NCBI RefSeq assembly: GCF_023716565.1
Contig: NZ_CP071849.1
Coordinates: 682,001-746,000, forward strand
Source of the DNA: Vibrio sp. SCSIO 43136
GTDB taxonomy: Bacteria > Pseudomonadota > Gammaproteobacteria > Enterobacterales > Vibrionaceae
DNA length: 64,000 nucleotides
Direction of reading: 5' to 3'
The notes below the pieces were generated by a model. The model was not told the DNA's origin and did no database searches. It saw only the letters and a list, made by a program, of their open reading frames with translations. Position 1 is the stretch's first letter, and each line of letters opens with the position of its first letter. Positions 44,788-54,352 of this stretch are shown here, in pieces. A program made the position numbers and the translations under genes.

Positions 44788-45173
44788 TCGCTCGTCGCTG
44801 CGCGTTTTCTCTTAGCACGATTAGATTGATGAGCCGCAGGTTTACTGGGAACGGCTTTGCGCTCTTTGATGAGATGCCTTATAGATAGTATAGGGTGCGG
44901 TAGTAGCATTCTCGGGCCAGAGTAACGCATCACTAGGCGCATTTGCTCTTTTGGTTCTGGTTTATAGCAGTGGATAGGGCATTTATTGCAAGCTGGCTTG
45001 CTTTCGCCATAAGGGCAACGGTCAAGTTTGGTGTGTGCATATTCAAGAAGCTCTTTACACTGATCACATTGGCCGTCCACCGTACCATGGTGATCACGGC
45101 AATAAATAGACACCATCGCATCGACTGTTTTAAATTCGATCGCTAAAGCGCCTTTAAGGATCTCATCTGTCAT
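44784..45173 (-). CDS. YgbA-like, nitrous oxide-stimulated promoter family protein
   Basis: 129 residues. The cysteine pattern CRDHHG, CDQCKELLEYA, CPYGESKPACNKCPIHCY is that of YgbA, a small metal-binding protein induced by nitric oxide through NsrR in enterobacteria. Its role is tied to recovery from nitrosative stress. The C-terminal tail is basic (NRAKRKRAATSD). A perfect dyad TTGCACATGCAA lies about 20 bp upstream of the start. Stop codons of this gene and the DUF4105 gene overlap on opposite strands. Confidence 0.85.
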   Translation of the reverse strand: MTDEILKGALAIEFKTVDAMVSIYCRDHHGTVDGQCDQCKELLEYAHTKLDRCPYGESKPACNKCPIHCYKPEPKEQMRLVMRYSGPRMLLPHPILSIRHLIKERKAVPSKPAAHQSNRAKRKRAATSD

Positions 45174-45190
45174 CGCCTTACACCTTTAAC

Positions 45191-45206
45191 ATATATTGCA
45201 CATGCA
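45191..45206. promoter_or_regulatory. palindrome upstream of the YgbA-like gene
   Basis: TTGCACATGCAA (5-bp arms, CA centre). It does not match the longer NsrR consensus well; an Fnr/NnrR-type regulator is possible. Confidence 0.35.
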
Positions 45207-45276
45207 AGTTTATGGCTTGATGGCGCTACTTTCAAGGCATCTATTAAGCTTCAAAGCGTACTAGATCAATACACAT

Positions 45277-47256
45277 CTAGATGTAACGGTGAAAGAATTG
45301 GTTGCGCCCATTTGATTTCGCTTCGTATAAGAGTTCATCAGCTGCGGACAGGTATTGTTGCCAGTTGTTGATTAAAGATTTCTGAGAAGCGCCACTGACC
45401 GCACCAATCGACGCGGTGACGTCAACTGGCCCAATTGACGTAGTAAAAGGCGCTTTATTGATGACGATATTCAATCTTTCTATTAAAGCGGTCGGCGATG
45501 CATCTCCATGTTCCATAAAGCACAAGAACTCTTCACCACCCCAGCGTACCAGTAGATCACCTCGTCGAATGGCGTGGTTTAAGCGACGGCTAGTTTCTTT
45601 AAGCACTTCGTCACCGACACTGTGCCCATAGCGGTCATTGATGCTTTTGAAATGATCAAGGTCTAGCAAAGCTAAGGTAAAACGAGAGTCATGCTTCTGA
45701 TCTTGGGTTTGAACGTTTTGCAGAAAGTTTTCCAAATAACGTCGGTTGTGAAGCCCGGTCAATGCGTCTTCGGTGGCCTCGCGCGAGAGTTCAACATTGG
45801 TATTGGATAACTCTTGGTTCACCCCGCGGATTTTGCGCATCTGATACAGTTGATAGAGCATCGTTGCCAGTACAATCAGCCCTAACACAAGAAACAGATT
45901 GGTACGGATCTCTTCCTGAGCTGTGCGGGCTTCGGCAAGATATTTCTCAGCACGAAGCAGTGCCAACTCGTTTTGTTGCTGATGACTGAAGAAATTAATT
46001 TCTTCCATCTCAAGACGTTCTTCTTTTTCTTTTTCACGATACTTTTTATCGTGCTGCTGGTAGTCGGCAAGATAATGGTATGCTCGTTGATAGTCACCTT
46101 GCATCTCTGATACTTTTGCCAGCATGTTTAACGTGTGGATAACATCAATTTCATTGCGTAGAGCGGTAAAGTTTTCGAGAGCATTTAGTAAAGAAACCTG
46201 AGCTTGTTCCAATTTCCCGGTGTTCATCTCTAACTGACCGATGATGCGCTGGCACAAGCCCAATTCGAGTTTGAATTTTGTGGCTTCAGGGTTGTTTAAG
46301 CAGCGGTTCATGGTTTCAAAAGCTTGTTCAGTTTTATTCTGAGCATAAAGCAGTTGCGCATGCACGTATTCGGCGCGCATTCTTACCCGATTTGAAAGAC
46401 TGTTTTTGCTAAGTTCAAGGTATTTGCTATAGGCTTGTTCAGCCAAATCCAACTGGCTGAATTGCGTGCGTACCATTGTAAGTGTTAGATACTGTACCGA
46501 TATCGTATCTGGGTCTTGCATCTCTTGCTCGTCATAAAGCTCAATGGCTTTTTCAACATAGTTGAGTGCTTGCTGCCAGTCCGTCATCTGGGTGTACAAT
46601 AAGGAAATGTTACCGTATATCTGAGCTAGTAGACGGTTTTCCGACACGTCACTTCCTGCGTCAATACCTTGATGATAATAGCTCTGCGCACGCACCATTT
46701 CCCCTTCAATGGTGTGAATGATCCCTAACACATTGTAGGCGGTCACTTGGACGGAACGTTCATTGATCTGCTTGGCAAGTGCGATGGCTTTGTGCAGCAG
46801 CGGTTCAGCCTTTTTCATCGCACCTTGCTTGACGTGGCCGATGGCAATGTCCAACTTAGCCTGAGCTTGCATCCAAAGGTCTCCACTATTTTCACCAAGG
46901 ATCAGTAGCTTTCGCCCGTAGGTAACTGACTTACCTAAATTGCCTTTCATCAACCAGATATTAGCTTCGATTCGATATAGGAAAGCGAGATATAAAGGCT
47001 CGCGAGTGAAGTCGATTTGTTCTTTAAGTTTGGTCAATGCTTGGAAAGTCTTTTCTGGCTCAGCCAACGAGTCCTCATATAAGTCGAGAATAGCTTGGCC
47101 GTGAGGTAGCTTCTTAAGCATCTGTTGGGCAGAGTAGACAGGGTTAGCCTTAGTGACAGTTGGGATACTAGGTGTAGGTTCCAGAATAAACCAAGCCAAA
47201 GCCAAACATGTCACCAATACGATACTGAATGATAGTATCGGCCTGTTGTATCCCAT
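45277..47256 (-). CDS. TPR-containing membrane diguanylate cyclase
   Basis: 659 residues. An N-terminal membrane helix (ILSFSIVLVTCLALAWFIL) is followed by about 350 residues of TPR repeats in the periplasm (for example YNVLGIIHTIEGEMVRAQSY). Then come a charged coiled coil (QQHDKKYREKEKEERLEMEE), a second helix (LFLVLGLIVLATMLYQLYQM) and a GGDEF domain. The active site is GGEEF, the signature is DALTGLHNRRYL, and the inhibitory I-site RRGD lies five residues before GGEEF, so c-di-GMP product inhibition is expected. No EAL domain. It should make c-di-GMP from two GTP in response to a periplasmic protein-protein signal. Confidence 0.93.
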   Translation of the reverse strand: MGYNRPILSFSIVLVTCLALAWFILEPTPSIPTVTKANPVYSAQQMLKKLPHGQAILDLYEDSLAEPEKTFQALTKLKEQIDFTREPLYLAFLYRIEANIWLMKGNLGKSVTYGRKLLILGENSGDLWMQAQAKLDIAIGHVKQGAMKKAEPLLHKAIALAKQINERSVQVTAYNVLGIIHTIEGEMVRAQSYYHQGIDAGSDVSENRLLAQIYGNISLLYTQMTDWQQALNYVEKAIELYDEQEMQDPDTISVQYLTLTMVRTQFSQLDLAEQAYSKYLELSKNSLSNRVRMRAEYVHAQLLYAQNKTEQAFETMNRCLNNPEATKFKLELGLCQRIIGQLEMNTGKLEQAQVSLLNALENFTALRNEIDVIHTLNMLAKVSEMQGDYQRAYHYLADYQQHDKKYREKEKEERLEMEEINFFSHQQQNELALLRAEKYLAEARTAQEEIRTNLFLVLGLIVLATMLYQLYQMRKIRGVNQELSNTNVELSREATEDALTGLHNRRYLENFLQNVQTQDQKHDSRFTLALLDLDHFKSINDRYGHSVGDEVLKETSRRLNHAIRRGDLLVRWGGEEFLCFMEHGDASPTALIERLNIVINKAPFTTSIGPVDVTASIGAVSGASQKSLINNWQQYLSAADELLYEAKSNGRNQFFHRYI

Positions 47257-47308
47257 CTATGTACTCCACTGCTGAGTAGGTGCGATATCAAATTATATGC
47301 AAGCATAA

Positions 47309-47346
47309 AAAAAATGGCGAGTAATTTAATAAAATCACTCGCCATT
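47309..47346 (-). terminator. terminator after the EamA transporter gene
   Basis: AATGGCGAGT and its complement with a 14-base AT-rich loop, followed on the minus strand by seven T. Confidence 0.8.
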
Positions 47347-47362
47347 AAGTTTAGTCATTGGT

Positions 47363-48268
47363 TTAGCTGTTAGGGTTAAATGCTTCCGAATTTGTTGCAG
47401 TGGTTTTTTTGCTCAGTTTGATTTGCGAAAGCATTACACCAGTAATTACCATTAGTCCGCCGACCAAATGGAAGACAGTGATCGTCTCATCGAGCAATTG
47501 CGCAGCAAAGAGAATTGTGATGACAGGCAACAAGTTCATGAACATTGCGGCTCCATCTGCGCCAATTCTGTCTATCGCTTTCACCCATAAGAAGGGGGCG
47601 ATGACTGAAGCACCTACGGCTGCGTAAGCGATCAGATGAGCTGACTCGGCTGGTGGAATGATATTGTCACTGGTGAGCCATACCGGACAAAGCATCGCAA
47701 CCGCAAACACGCCTTGCATGTATACGAATTGCCAATTAGTTAGTGGCATGGTCCAGCGTTTGATCAAAACACAGTAAAGCGCATAGACAAGTGCCGCTAA
47801 CACCATGAGTCCATCCCCCACAGTGGCCGCATTATGGAATAGAAACAGGATATCACCGTGGCCGAGCATAAAGGCAAGACCTGCGAGTGAGATGACTGCC
47901 CCAACAATGCTCAGCATAGAGATTTTCTTCCCCAGTAACGGCAGGCTAAAGAAAACAGCTAACAAAGGTACCAGCGAAGTGATCAGAGCCATGTTTGAAG
48001 CCGATGTCGTGACTGCTGCGAAATAGCCTAGCGACTGATTTAATACCATACCTAGAGCAGCTAGAGCGACAAGCTTCATAGTGTATGGGCGTATGGTTTT
48101 CCAGTCTCTGATCACAGAAGGAAGGCAAAAAGGTGTTAAGATCAAGACGGCAAAAAACCAGCGGTAAAAACTCATGGCTGTTGGCTCTATAGTCTCAACA
48201 GCAAGTTTATTAACGATGGCGTTTCCACTCCAAATGACGACAGTTAAAAAAGGAAAGAGATAATTCAT
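47363..48268 (-). CDS. EamA/DMT family transporter
   Basis: 301 residues with ten hydrophobic helices in two EamA halves (FLTVVIWSGNAIVNKLAVE at the start and LMVLAALVYALYCVLIKRW for the second). The inner-membrane exporter family acts on amino acids or other metabolites; the substrate is unknown. It is divergent from an AraC-type regulator across 85 bp and is probably its target. Confidence 0.88.
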   Translation of the reverse strand: MNYLFPFLTVVIWSGNAIVNKLAVETIEPTAMSFYRWFFAVLILTPFCLPSVIRDWKTIRPYTMKLVALAALGMVLNQSLGYFAAVTTSASNMALITSLVPLLAVFFSLPLLGKKISMLSIVGAVISLAGLAFMLGHGDILFLFHNAATVGDGLMVLAALVYALYCVLIKRWTMPLTNWQFVYMQGVFAVAMLCPVWLTSDNIIPPAESAHLIAYAAVGASVIAPFLWVKAIDRIGADGAAMFMNLLPVITILFAAQLLDETITVFHLVGGLMVITGVMLSQIKLSKKTTATNSEAFNPNS

Positions 48269-48353
48269 GTGAACTCCATCAAGGTTTTACCGTGGTGATA
48301 AGTATCTCACGTCGATATAATTGTATATATCGCTCATCGGACATTAATCACTT

Positions 48354-49160
48354 ATGGTCAGACAAGATAGTCAATCTCCACGAATACACCCTTCCATTTC
48401 TATTGATGAACTGCCTGATCAAGTCTACTTGAACTTCGATGCATTTCGCTCAAACACTGTCACTCGCGAGCACGCTCATACGTGGGGTCAATTGCAAATA
48501 ATACGAGGTGGAATGCTTGAGCTTAATGCGGAGGGTACACGTTTCCTTGCTCCTCCACATCTTGCCATTTGGGTACCAGCGGGAGTGATGCACCACAGTT
48601 TTAACCGCAAGCCTGTCGATTACTGTTCACTCAATATCATGGCAGAGCATACGTCTCGTTTGCCGACTCATACTTGCTTGCTCGGTGTGACGCCAATTCT
48701 AAATGCCATCATTGAAGACTTTCGTACTCGATCGATAAGTGTTGCTGGCACTGACCAAGATAAACGCTTGGTGCAAGTGCTATTAGATCAGTTGGCGATG
48801 GCTAACATTGAGCAGCACTTTTTACCTAGTAGTGATCACAAACTTCTTGCTCCGATCTTACAGGGGCTCGAAGAGGACCCTACGGATGGACGAACGCTTG
48901 CGCAATGGGCAAGTCAAGTGCACGCCACAGAAAGGACAGTTGCGAGGTATTGTCAAAGTGAGCTTGGGATGAGTTTCACCGAATGGCGTATGAGGATGCG
49001 CTACCTACATTCAATGGACTTATTGCAAAAGGGGCGGTCAGTAAAAGAGACAGCATTCTTGCTTGGTTACAATCAAGCGAGCCCATTCATCACTATGTTT
49101 AAACGCTATGCTGGAATAACACCAGAGCAGTATAAGTTAAACAAGCGCGCCGCTAATTAG
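48354..49160 (+). CDS. AraC family regulator with cupin sensor
   Basis: 268 residues. The N-terminal cupin (HTWGQLQIIRGGMLELNAEG, then PPHLAIWVPAGVMHHSFNRK) senses a ligand; the C-terminal AraC double helix-turn-helix occupies the last 100 residues (TLAQWASQVHATERTVARYC and VKETAFLLGYNQASPFITMF). The divergent EamA exporter is its likely target, a common pairing. Confidence 0.9.
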   Translation: MVRQDSQSPRIHPSISIDELPDQVYLNFDAFRSNTVTREHAHTWGQLQIIRGGMLELNAEGTRFLAPPHLAIWVPAGVMHHSFNRKPVDYCSLNIMAEHTSRLPTHTCLLGVTPILNAIIEDFRTRSISVAGTDQDKRLVQVLLDQLAMANIEQHFLPSSDHKLLAPILQGLEEDPTDGRTLAQWASQVHATERTVARYCQSELGMSFTEWRMRMRYLHSMDLLQKGRSVKETAFLLGYNQASPFITMFKRYAGITPEQYKLNKRAAN

Positions 49161-49174
49161 CGTACAGACATTAA

Positions 49175-49202
49175 AAAGGCCCAGGAACTATCCTAGGCCT
49201 TT
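49175..49202. terminator. bidirectional terminator between the AraC gene and pyrC
   Basis: AAAGGCCCAGGA, loop ACTA, TCCTAGGCCTTT. Confidence 0.85.
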
Positions 49203-49224
49203 GAGTGATTATCGAGCAAAAATG

Positions 49225-50253
49225 TTATTTCACTTTCCAGCTGATCTCTTCACCACCACGGATTGGCACAACGATGTCAGAGCCAAACGGCATTGTTTCT
49301 GGCACTGTCCACACATCTTTTTCAAGGGTTACAGTATCTTCGTTGCGTGGTAGGCCATAAAAGTCTGGGCCATTGTGCGAAACAAATGCTTCGAAATGTT
49401 CCATCTTGCCTTCCGCTTCAAATACTTCTGCGTATAGTTCGATAGCCGCGTGAGCGGTGTAAGAACCTGCACAGCCACAGCATGACTCTTTTGCACCTTT
49501 AGCGTGTGGCGCTGAATCAGTACCGATGAAGAACTTCTTGCTACCGCTGGTTGCCGCTTCCACAAGTGCCGCTTGGTGGGTGTTACGCTTAAGAATTGGC
49601 AGGCAGTAGAAGTGAGGTTTAATGCCACCTACTAGCATGTGGTTACGATTGTAAAGTAGGTGGTGAGCAGTAATGGTTGCACCGACATTGTCGCCTGCAT
49701 TTTTAACGAAAGCTGCTGCATCGGCAGTAGTGATGTGCTCAAGAACAATCTTAAGGCCTGGGAAGTCATCAACGATTGGTGCTAGAACCGTATCTAGGAA
49801 CACTTTTTCACGGTCGAAAATGTCAACATCGTGCGTGGTAACTTCACCGTGAACTAGTAGTAGCATGCCAACTTCTTGCATCGCTTCTAGAACAGGGTAG
49901 ATATTCTTAGCATCGGTCACACCAGAATCTGAGTTAGTTGTTGCACCCGCTGGGTAAAGCTTTGCTGCAACCACTTTGCCGCTTGCTTTTGCTTTGCGGA
50001 TTTCATCAGGCGTCGTGTTATCTGTTAGGTATAACGCCATCAAAGGTTCGAATTGAGCGCTTGGCTGCTGGGCCATGATGCGGTCACGGTAGGCGATGGC
50101 CATTTCAGTATCAGTCACAGGTGGGACAGTGTTTGGCATGATCAGTGCGCGGCCGTTGTAGCGGCTGATGTCACGAACTGTATCTTTAAGGACTTCACCG
50201 TCGCGAAGGTGAACGTGCCAATCATCTGGACGAGTAATAGTAAGCGTAGTCAT
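49225..50253 (-). CDS. pyrC: dihydroorotase
   Basis: 342 residues, the size of the type II enzyme of gamma-proteobacteria. It cyclises carbamoyl-aspartate to dihydroorotate in pyrimidine synthesis. Metal ligands are visible: the HxH pair in DWHVHLRDG, the carboxylated lysine in [11 protein letters not shown], histidines in LLVHGEVT and LEHITTADA, and the aspartate in GTDSAPH. A single gene with its own promoter. Confidence 0.98.
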   Translation of the reverse strand: MTTLTITRPDDWHVHLRDGEVLKDTVRDISRYNGRALIMPNTVPPVTDTEMAIAYRDRIMAQQPSAQFEPLMALYLTDNTTPDEIRKAKASGKVVAAKLYPAGATTNSDSGVTDAKNIYPVLEAMQEVGMLLLVHGEVTTHDVDIFDREKVFLDTVLAPIVDDFPGLKIVLEHITTADAAAFVKNAGDNVGATITAHHLLYNRNHMLVGGIKPHFYCLPILKRNTHQAALVEAATSGSKKFFIGTDSAPHAKGAKESCCGCAGSYTAHAAIELYAEVFEAEGKMEHFEAFVSHNGPDFYGLPRNEDTVTLEKDVWTVPETMPFGSDIVVPIRGGEEISWKVK

Positions 50254-50455
50254 TTAGAAGCTCCCACCGAAGTTTTGAATGCAAATTAGGAGCCAAACGG
50301 CAAAAAGTAATGCAATGTGAAATTGCGCAACCGTTTAGGCGACTGGATGATAGTGGAAAACTCAGTGCAAATCACGTGTTTTTTTGCGGCATTAACGGCT
50401 ACAATCGTTACAAAACACTCGTTTGGGCCTATCGGCTGAAAATTCTTAGTAAAAT

Positions 50456-52285
50456 ATGAGTAAAGTCATGTCAGAGCAGTCACTGTTAGCACAAGTAAAC
50501 ATCTATCCTATTAAATCTATTGCTGGGATTTCACTTTCAAGCGCTTGGGTTGAAAAGCAAGGACTTTGCTTTGACCGCCGCTTTATGATCGCACTGCCGG
50601 ATGGTGGTATGGTCACGGCACGCAAGTACCCGAAGATGGTTAAAGTTGCCGCCAGTTTACTGCCAGATGGAATGATACTAACTTATCCAGATATGCCTGA
50701 TTTGCGTTTGCGCTACAGCGATTTTGAAATGGCAGAAGTCTCTACTCAAGTTTGGAACGACAGGTTTGCTGCATTCAGTACCACGGACGCAGCAAACAAG
50801 TGGTTTCAATCTATTTTGGGTATTGATGTACAGCTTCTATTTACTGGTGAGCAATCTAATCGTGTGCGTGAAAAAATCGGTCACAACGTTAGCTTTGCCG
50901 ATGGTTACCCGTTATTGATAATCGGTCAGGGTTCTCTTGACGAGCTCAATCGCCGCAGCTCAGATTTTCATGTAATGGAGCAGTTTCGAACCAATTTAGT
51001 TGCTGCCACGTCAGAACCTTTTGAAGAGGATACTTGGAAGCGAATCCGAATTGGCCAAGTGGAGTTTGAAAGCGTTAAACCATGTGAACGTTGTATTTTG
51101 ACCACGGTGGATACGCAAAAAGGGGATTTCCGAGCGTCTAAAGAGCCTTTAAAAACCTTGAGCGAGTTCCGAGCTAACGAGAGAGGCGGCGTCTTCTTCG
51201 GTCAAAACTTGGTGGCCAAAAATGAAGGCATGATTCAGGCGGGCGATACCATTGAAATCCTAGAGTATAAAGAGCCTGAGTTTTACCCAGACAACAGTAC
51301 CCAAGCACTTAATTTGACTTGCGTTGATCGTCAGTGGATCGCAAAAGACTTTGCAACCTTTTGGTTTGAACCGAAGCAAGGCGATTTACCAAATTTCAAA
51401 CCGGGTCAGCATCTGCCTATTGAGGTGATGATTAACGGGGAGAAACACAGCCGATATTACTCACTCTCTTCGAGTCCATTTCATCCTAGCCGATACGCTA
51501 TCTCTGTAAAACGTGTAGAAGATGGTCGAGTTTCTAATTGGATGTTAGACAACCTTCAAATAGGGGATGTACTTCAGGCGGATACTCCAACTGGTGATTT
51601 TCATCTTAGTCAGTCTCAGACTCCGCTGCTGCTAATGTCTGCAGGAAGTGGCATTACTCCAATGCTATCCATGCTTCGCTATTTGGTTGATAACGATGAG
51701 CTTACGGATGTGGTCTTCTATCATCAGTGCAGCAGCATTGAGGATATTCCCGTGAAAGAGGAGTTAGAGAAACTCAATGATCTCTATCCTCAGCTACAGT
51801 TAATGATTTCTATCAGTGGCAAGTCAACCACATGGAAGGGGCTCTCTGGGCGATTGACTCTTTCGCACTTGAAAAAAATACCGAACCTCGCCGAGCGACA
51901 AGTGTTCGTGTGTGGACCTCAAGGTTTTATGGATAAAGCCAACAACCTGATGAGCAAATTAGGTTTACCAGATAACCAATACCATCAAGAAGCCTTTGCG
52001 ACGGAAGTTGTTGCGACAGAACCTGAAAAAGCTGTGTCGATCACTGTTAACGGTGCAACCTTTATTGGTAACAACCAACAGCCATTGTTAGTGCAGGCGG
52101 AAGAGCAAGGAGTGGATATCCCATATACTTGTCGCGCAGGTTTATGCGGTGCGTGTAAGGTGACGGTCAAACAAGGAGAGGTTATCCAACCGGATATGCC
52201 AGCATTACTACCTAGTGATAAACAAGAAAATATTGCTTTGGCCTGCTGCTGTATTCCTAGTGACAATTTAGAAGTTGAGTTTTGA
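50456..52285 (+). CDS. MOSC-domain/flavodoxin-reductase-like/2Fe-2S ferredoxin fusion protein
   Basis: 609 residues in three modules. Residues 1-270 are MOSC_N and MOSC as in YcbX (VNIYPIKSIAGISLSS, FDRRFMIALPDGG, PCERCILTTVDTQKGDF). Residues about 285-510 are a ferredoxin-NADP reductase-type FAD/NAD module (SRYYSLSSSP, LLMSAGSGITPMLSMLR, VFVCGPQGFMDKA). The final 85 are a plant-type 2Fe-2S ferredoxin (CRAGLCGACKVTVKQG with a later Cys in ALACCC). MOSC proteins bind the molybdenum cofactor and reduce N-hydroxylated compounds; here the electron-supply chain is fused in. A start 12 bases later (50468) is possible. Confidence 0.9.
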   Translation: MSKVMSEQSLLAQVNIYPIKSIAGISLSSAWVEKQGLCFDRRFMIALPDGGMVTARKYPKMVKVAASLLPDGMILTYPDMPDLRLRYSDFEMAEVSTQVWNDRFAAFSTTDAANKWFQSILGIDVQLLFTGEQSNRVREKIGHNVSFADGYPLLIIGQGSLDELNRRSSDFHVMEQFRTNLVAATSEPFEEDTWKRIRIGQVEFESVKPCERCILTTVDTQKGDFRASKEPLKTLSEFRANERGGVFFGQNLVAKNEGMIQAGDTIEILEYKEPEFYPDNSTQALNLTCVDRQWIAKDFATFWFEPKQGDLPNFKPGQHLPIEVMINGEKHSRYYSLSSSPFHPSRYAISVKRVEDGRVSNWMLDNLQIGDVLQADTPTGDFHLSQSQTPLLLMSAGSGITPMLSMLRYLVDNDELTDVVFYHQCSSIEDIPVKEELEKLNDLYPQLQLMISISGKSTTWKGLSGRLTLSHLKKIPNLAERQVFVCGPQGFMDKANNLMSKLGLPDNQYHQEAFATEVVATEPEKAVSITVNGATFIGNNQQPLLVQAEEQGVDIPYTCRAGLCGACKVTVKQGEVIQPDMPALLPSDKQENIALACCCIPSDNLEVEF

Positions 52286-52300
52286 TTAAATCAAAACAGC

Positions 52301-52340
52301 TAATAAAAATGCCAGCGATGATTCGCTGGCATTTTTATTA
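52301..52340. terminator. bidirectional terminator between the MOSC fusion gene and nadE
   Basis: Near-perfect 18-bp arms (TAATAAAAATGCCAGCGA and its complement) around TGAT. Confidence 0.92.
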
Positions 52341-52366
52341 GCTGAGGTACACTTAACGATGCGGAC

Positions 52367-53197
52367 TTAGTCGTAGATCGTTGGGATTGGCGCACGCTTG
52401 TGTTGCGTTGCCTTGTAAATAGAAATAAGGCGCTCTGCCGCTTCTTTTGATACAGGCTTGCCTTCTAGGAAGTCATCAATCTGATCGTAAGAAAGGTTTA
52501 GCGCATCTTCGTCTGCTTTTTGTGGGTCCAACTCTTCAAGGTCGGCCGTTGGTGTCTTCTTAACTAGTAACTGCGGAGCGCCTAGCTCTGCTGCGACTTG
52601 ACGCACTTGGCGTTTGCTAAGGCCAAACAGCGGAGCTAAGTCGCAAGCGCCATCACCAAACTTAGTGTAAAAACCTGTGATGTTCTCTGCTGAGTGGTCA
52701 GTACCTAGTACCAAACCCCCAACGTAACCAGCGATTTCATATTGAGCCACCATGCGAGCACGCGCTTTAACGTTACCTTTGACGAAATCAACTTTCGCAG
52801 CATCAGTAGGTAATAATCCTGTACCTTCTAGTGCGACATGAGATGCGGCGTGCAAGCCGTCAACACCTTGTTTGATATTGACAGAAACAGAGTGGCTTGG
52901 CTTGATGAATGATAACGCTAGCTGTGCTTCGTCTTCATCTTTTTGTTCGCCATAAGGTAGGCGAACCGCAACAAATTGGTAGTCGCTGCTATCTGACTCT
53001 TGGTTAAGTTGCTCAACGGCGAGTTGTGCCAAACGTCCACAAGTTGTTGAGTCAACACCACCACTGATCCCCAATACCAGAGCTTTGCATCCTGAACCTT
53101 TAAGCGTGTTCTTAATGAAATCGACTCGACGAGTGATCTCGAATTGAGGGTCAATTTCTGGAAGGACGCGCATTTCCTCGCGAATTTGTTGTTCCAT
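52367..53197 (-). CDS. nadE: ammonia-dependent NAD+ synthetase
   Basis: 276 residues, the single-domain ammonia-dependent form. It amidates nicotinate adenine dinucleotide to NAD using ATP. The PP-loop is [17 protein letters not shown] (about residues 42-58), with further motifs [19 protein letters not shown] and [10 protein letters not shown]. It is divergent from a NadD-like adenylyltransferase gene, so two steps of NAD synthesis face each other. Confidence 0.97.
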   Translation of the reverse strand: MEQQIREEMRVLPEIDPQFEITRRVDFIKNTLKGSGCKALVLGISGGVDSTTCGRLAQLAVEQLNQESDSSDYQFVAVRLPYGEQKDEDEAQLALSFIKPSHSVSVNIKQGVDGLHAASHVALEGTGLLPTDAAKVDFVKGNVKARARMVAQYEIAGYVGGLVLGTDHSAENITGFYTKFGDGACDLAPLFGLSKRQVRQVAAELGAPQLLVKKTPTADLEELDPQKADEDALNLSYDQIDDFLEGKPVSKEAAERLISIYKATQHKRAPIPTIYD

Positions 53198-53319
53198 GTC
53201 TATTCCTTATCTGCAGCATTTGCGAAACTTGTTATATGATACCCAAATCAATTGATTATGAAACAGAGAAACCTATCTTGTATGGTCTCTTAGCGCTTAT
53301 TTGAAGGTTTATTATACGA

Positions 53320-53841
53320 ATGGAAAAAATTGCAGTATTTGGTAGTGCATTTAACCCACCGAGTTTGGGTCATGCGTCAGTTCTTTCTTCATTAGCTCAT
53401 TTTGATCGAGTTTTGTTGGTGCCAAGTTTGGCTCACGCTTGGGGTAAGAAGATGTTGGACTACGAACAACGCTGCGACATGGTGCAGCTGTTTATCCAAG
53501 ATTTAGCACTACCTAATCTCGAGCTCAGTCGTATCGAAGAGGCTTTGTATCAACCGGATCAAAGTGTGACCACATACGCAGTTTTACAGCGCCTTGCTAT
53601 AGAAAACCCTAACAGTGACCTGACATTTGTGGTTGGACCTGATAACTTATTTAAGTTCGCTCAGTTTTATCGGGCAGAAGAAATAGCCGAACTGTGGAAT
53701 GTGATGGCTTGCCCTGAACGAGTGAAGGTTCGAAGCACTATGATTAGAGAACATTTAGCGCAAGGAAAAGCGATAAAGGATCTAACGACACCTTCGATTT
53801 CAGCTTATTTGGAAGAGAACCAAGTTTACCGTGATGATTAA
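53320..53841 (+). CDS. NadD-like nicotinate/nicotinamide-nucleotide adenylyltransferase
   Basis: 173 residues, shorter than NadD (about 210). The nucleotidyltransferase start GSAFNPPSLGH (8-18) matches the GxFNPxHxGH motif, but the first histidine of HxGH is Ser15. The second motif RSTMIRE (138-144) is intact, and GPDNLFKF is the family binding motif. It probably joins AMP to nicotinate or nicotinamide mononucleotide and sits opposite nadE. The Ser may still work, since T/S-xGH is known in this superfamily. It is likely a second enzyme beside a chromosomal nadD. Confidence 0.8.
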   Translation: MEKIAVFGSAFNPPSLGHASVLSSLAHFDRVLLVPSLAHAWGKKMLDYEQRCDMVQLFIQDLALPNLELSRIEEALYQPDQSVTTYAVLQRLAIENPNSDLTFVVGPDNLFKFAQFYRAEEIAELWNVMACPERVKVRSTMIREHLAQGKAIKDLTTPSISAYLEENQVYRDD

Positions 53842-54322
53842 AGCAGCCAGTATTGCACTGGTACTTAGCCTGCTATGGATGGCAAAAGCACTTGCTTGTA
53901 ACCCTTTTGAACAACCTTCATCAGTGGTTTTGCTGGAGAAAGCAGAACAGAGTTTTTGCCACAAAGTGGTAGAAGAACTCGATAACTTGAAAGAAGGTCT
54001 GTTTTCTATCAGCTCGTCTGTCGCAAAAAACTCTCTCAATAATGATTACTGGAAACAGTGGTCAATCAATGAAAGCTCTGACCCATTACTGACCCAGCAG
54101 CTCGATAGTAAAAACTACTTTGGATTAGGTGTTTGGATGCCTTCTCAGTTCGATGAAGAAATTGAGGGCATGAGTTATCAAGAGTACCTGCAAGCTCACG
54201 GTGTTCAGTTTAGCCTTGGATTAGGTGAGCAAAACGGCAATGAGCCTCGAATGCGAATTGATTACCAGTGGCACAAAGACTTTGATCCTAACTTTTCCGT
54301 CCAACTTGAAGTACCGTTCTAA
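53834..54322 (+). CDS. exported hypothetical protein
   Basis: 162 residues from the ATG at 53834, with a signal peptide (AASIALVLSLLWMAKALA). Two cysteines (ACNPFEQ, QSFCHKV) may pair. The end is beta-strand-like (MRIDYQWHKDFDPNFSVQLE). Not recognised. The start overlaps the end of the NadD-like gene by 8 bases, so the two are probably coupled in translation, though nothing suggests a shared function. Confidence 0.7.
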   Translation: MIKAASIALVLSLLWMAKALACNPFEQPSSVVLLEKAEQSFCHKVVEELDNLKEGLFSISSSVAKNSLNNDYWKQWSINESSDPLLTQQLDSKNYFGLGVWMPSQFDEEIEGMSYQEYLQAHGVQFSLGLGEQNGNEPRMRIDYQWHKDFDPNFSVQLEVPF

Positions 54323-54333
54323 GCCGACAAAAA

Positions 54334-54352
54334 GAGGCGCTTAAAGCGCCTC
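54334..54352. terminator. bidirectional hairpin between convergent genes
   Basis: GAGGCGC, loop TTAAA, GCGCCTC, overlapping the stop region of the cupin gene. Confidence 0.7.
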
